NCBI RefSeq assembly: GCF_030658505.1
Contig: NZ_JAUTXR010000127.1
Coordinates: forward strand, 1 to 64,000
Direction of reading: 5' to 3'
DNA: 64,000 nucleotides
DNA from: Stenotrophomonas raiganjensis (SeqCode)
Lineage (GTDB): Bacteria; Pseudomonadota; Gammaproteobacteria; Xanthomonadales; Xanthomonadaceae
The position numbers and the translations under genes are program-made. A model generated the notes under the pieces. The model was not told the origin of the DNA. It saw nothing but the letters and a program-made list of their open reading frames with translations, and made no database searches. Positions within the stretch are counted from its first letter, which is position 1. Every line of letters starts with the position of its first letter. Positions 62,484 to 64,000 of the stretch are shown here, in pieces.

Positions 62484-63491
62484 TCACCCTGCCCCGGGTG
62501 GTGCCGTCGAGCCCCGCAGCATCAGGCTGAACTCCAGCGTCTGCTGCAACGGCACATCGACATGCTCGATGATGGCCAGCAGCAGGTGGACCGCACGCTC
62601 GCCGATCTCCCGCATCGGCTGCCTGATCGTGGTCAGCGGCGGCGTGAGGTAGCGGGAAGATGCCAGATCGTCGAAGCCGACGATGGACAGTTCGTCCGGT
62701 ACACGGACGCCCAGATCGCGGCAGGACGCCAGCGCCCCCAGCGCCATCTGGTCGCTGAAACAGAAAATCGCGGTGGGTGCAGGTGCGCCTGCCAGCAGCG
62801 CCATCGCGGCCGCGTGGCCGGATTCCACCGAAAAGTCCCCCGGCACGATGCTGAGCTGGCGCAGGCGGCCACGCGCCCTGGCCGCCGCCCGGACGCCTTC
62901 CAGCCGTTGCTGGTGCAGCGGATTGTCCGGCGGTCCGCCTACCACCGCGATCCGCTCGTGCCCGAGCGCATACAGGTGCTCCATCACCACGCGCGCGGCG
63001 GCCGCATTGTCGATGTGGACACTGGGAATACCCAGCGCGGGGTCGAACTCGCATCCATTGACCACCGGCGCGGCAGCGCCCCGCTGCTGGACGATCTCGC
63101 GCGCCGTCGGCGGCAGACGATGCCCCAGCACGATCATGCCATCAGCCTCGTTGCGCCGGAGCATCTGCGCGTAGCGCTCCTCGCGGTCGGGTCGGTCCTG
63201 GGTATCGCCCAGCAGCACCGCATAGCCGGCCGCCTGTGCGGCGTCCTCGGCGCCCTGCAGGATCTGGGCGAAGAACGGGTTGGCGATGTCCGGAACGGTG
63301 ACCAGGATCTTGCCGCTGCGCTGGGTCTTGAGCGTGCGGGCCACTGTGTTGGGCACGTAGCCCAGTGCGGCGGCGGCCTGCTCGATGCGCGCGCGCGTGG
63401 CCGGCAGGACCTTGTCCGGCCGCGAAAGTGCACGTGACACGGTGCCGGGCGAGACCCCGACGTGTCGGGCGATGTCGTAGATGGTGGCCAT
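62484..63491 (-). CDS. LacI-family regulator
   Basis: 335 residues. The HTH is MATIYDIARHVGVSPGTVSRALSRPDKVLPATRARIEQAAAALGY (1-45), with the hinge helix just after. The periplasmic-binding-protein-like effector domain (about 62-335) has ILVTVPDIANPFFAQIL and AIFCFSDQMALGAL. It should sense a sugar and repress the divergent sugar isomerase gene through the 16-bp palindrome between them. Start at 63491 fits LacI N-termini. The frame extends 33 bases further. Confidence 0.95.
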   Translation of the reverse strand: MATIYDIARHVGVSPGTVSRALSRPDKVLPATRARIEQAAAALGYVPNTVARTLKTQRSGKILVTVPDIANPFFAQILQGAEDAAQAAGYAVLLGDTQDRPDREERYAQMLRRNEADGMIVLGHRLPPTAREIVQQRGAAAPVVNGCEFDPALGIPSVHIDNAAAARVVMEHLYALGHERIAVVGGPPDNPLHQQRLEGVRAAARARGRLRQLSIVPGDFSVESGHAAAMALLAGAPAPTAIFCFSDQMALGALASCRDLGVRVPDELSIVGFDDLASSRYLTPPLTTIRQPMREIGERAVHLLLAIIEHVDVPLQQTLEFSLMLRGSTAPPGAG

Positions 63492-63555
63492 GGCGTTAGT
63501 TCTCCTGTCCGCTGTGCAGTGCACAACAGGTCCTGCGTGAGCCCCTGCTAGGATA

Positions 63556-63571
63556 ATGCAATCGATTGCAT
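63556..63571. promoter_or_regulatory. 16-bp palindromic LacI operator
   Basis: ATGCAATCGATTGCAT, a perfect palindrome with the central CG of LacI-family operators, 65 bp from the lacI-type start and 16 bp before the isomerase start. An AT-rich TAGGATAAT just upstream may be the -10. Confidence 0.85.
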
Positions 63572-63586
63572 CGAGGGCAAATCACG

Positions 63587-64000
63587 TTGAAGACGCTCAA
63601 GGGTCCGGCGCTGTTCCTGGCGCAGTTCATCGGCGACGCAGCTCCTTTTGATCGGCTGGACACGCTGGCCGGATGGGCCGCGGGCCTGGGCTATTCTGGC
63701 GTACAGGTCCCCACCAGCGCGCCCCACCTGTTCGATCTGGCCGAGGCCGCGCGCAGCCAGGCCTACTGCGACGACGTTGCGGGGATGCTGGCCGGGCACG
63801 GCCTGCAGATCACCGAACTGTCCACCCACCTGCAGGGCCAGCTTGTCGCGGTCCATCCTGCCTACGACAGCCTGTTCGACGGATTCGCCCCGCCGGAAAA
63901 GCGCGGCGACCCGGCCGCACGCCAGGCCTGGGCAGTGGAACAACTCCTGCTGGCCGCCCGCGCCAGCCAGCGCCTGGGGTTGAACGCACATGCTACGTTC
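63587..64000 (+). CDS. sugar phosphate isomerase/epimerase, 5' part
   Basis: 138 codons are present and run off the window. TTG start, then KTLKGPALFLAQFIGDAAPF, DTLAGWAAGLGYSGVQVPTS and LFDLAEAARSQAYCDDVAG, and STHLQGQLVAVHPAY later. This is the front of a xylose-isomerase-like TIM barrel of the sugar isomerase/epimerase superfamily. The first strand (GPALFLAQF) and the loop carrying Q/H/E residues fit. No ATG is available nearby, so TTG at 63587 is chosen. Repressed, presumably, by the divergent LacI-type regulator. Confidence 0.85.
   Translation, partial: MKTLKGPALFLAQFIGDAAPFDRLDTLAGWAAGLGYSGVQVPTSAPHLFDLAEAARSQAYCDDVAGMLAGHGLQITELSTHLQGQLVAVHPAYDSLFDGFAPPEKRGDPAARQAWAVEQLLLAARASQRLGLNAHATF

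Overview
The window is chromosomal DNA of a high-GC gammaproteobacterium of the Xanthomonadaceae, most likely Stenotrophomonas of the S. maltophilia complex. The grounds are the very GC-rich third codon positions, many intergenic GTAG-type palindromes of the SMAG class, the protein families present, and an ArgP/LysE pair, a MinCDE operon and S9 peptidases of the expected type. This placement is a judgement from reading, not from a database search. No rRNA, tRNA, CRISPR array, prophage or intact transposase was seen.

Layout. 1-2.3 kb: a truncated PiT phosphate-transporter remnant, an unknown cytosolic protein, a PCu(A)C copper chaperone and a crotonase. 2.3-8.3 kb: TesB, a DUF2007-like membrane protein, a sigma factor carrying its own membrane domain, a five-EF-hand secreted protein, the Bpt N-end-rule transferase, a secreted EEP-family protein and a small membrane protein. 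8.3-12.3 kb: PurT, then a tightly packed SPFH / ribbon-helix-helix / DUF4177 / PH-like operon followed by an M15 carboxypeptidase. 12.8-21 kb: DUF423, an SRPBCC-domain protein, a NarL-type two-component pair, GNAT-minC-minD-minE, a small metalloprotease-like protein and a DUF819 permease. 21-29.5 kb: a peptide-use block with two S9 peptidases flanking OPT and POT peptide transporters. 29.6-33.6 kb: LysE/ArgP, a perfect 27-bp hairpin repeat, a GNAT, and a PAAR-metalloprotease probable type VI effector with a small secreted partner. 33.7-41.8 kb: Mqo, a TonB siderophore receptor behind a Fur-like site, a nucleoside hydrolase, an MHS transporter and a lipoprotein.

41.9-49.2 kb is the most notable part. 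A QseBC-type two-component system, a thioredoxin and an alpha/beta hydrolase face a four-gene unit: DoxX, a secreted EGKCG-repeat protein with two EF-hands, a DUF692/MNIO enzyme and a DUF2063 partner. A ferric-reductase-like membrane protein follows. This is the gene content of a bufferin/HvfA-type ribosomally synthesised, post-translationally modified peptide system that handles copper. The fusion of the modifiable cysteine repeats to a calcium-binding domain makes it unusual.

49.2-64 kb: a metallophosphoesterase, a TerC-CBS-CorC protein, a DUF2975/HTH pair, a GNAT, a small membrane protein, a PaaI thioesterase, two diguanylate cyclases with intact active and inhibitory sites, an AI-2E/PerM permease, a PrpB-like lyase divergent from a LysR gene, a MarR-GNAT fusion behind a 21-bp direct repeat, and a LacI regulator divergent from the start of a sugar isomerase/epimerase gene with a perfect 16-bp operator between them.
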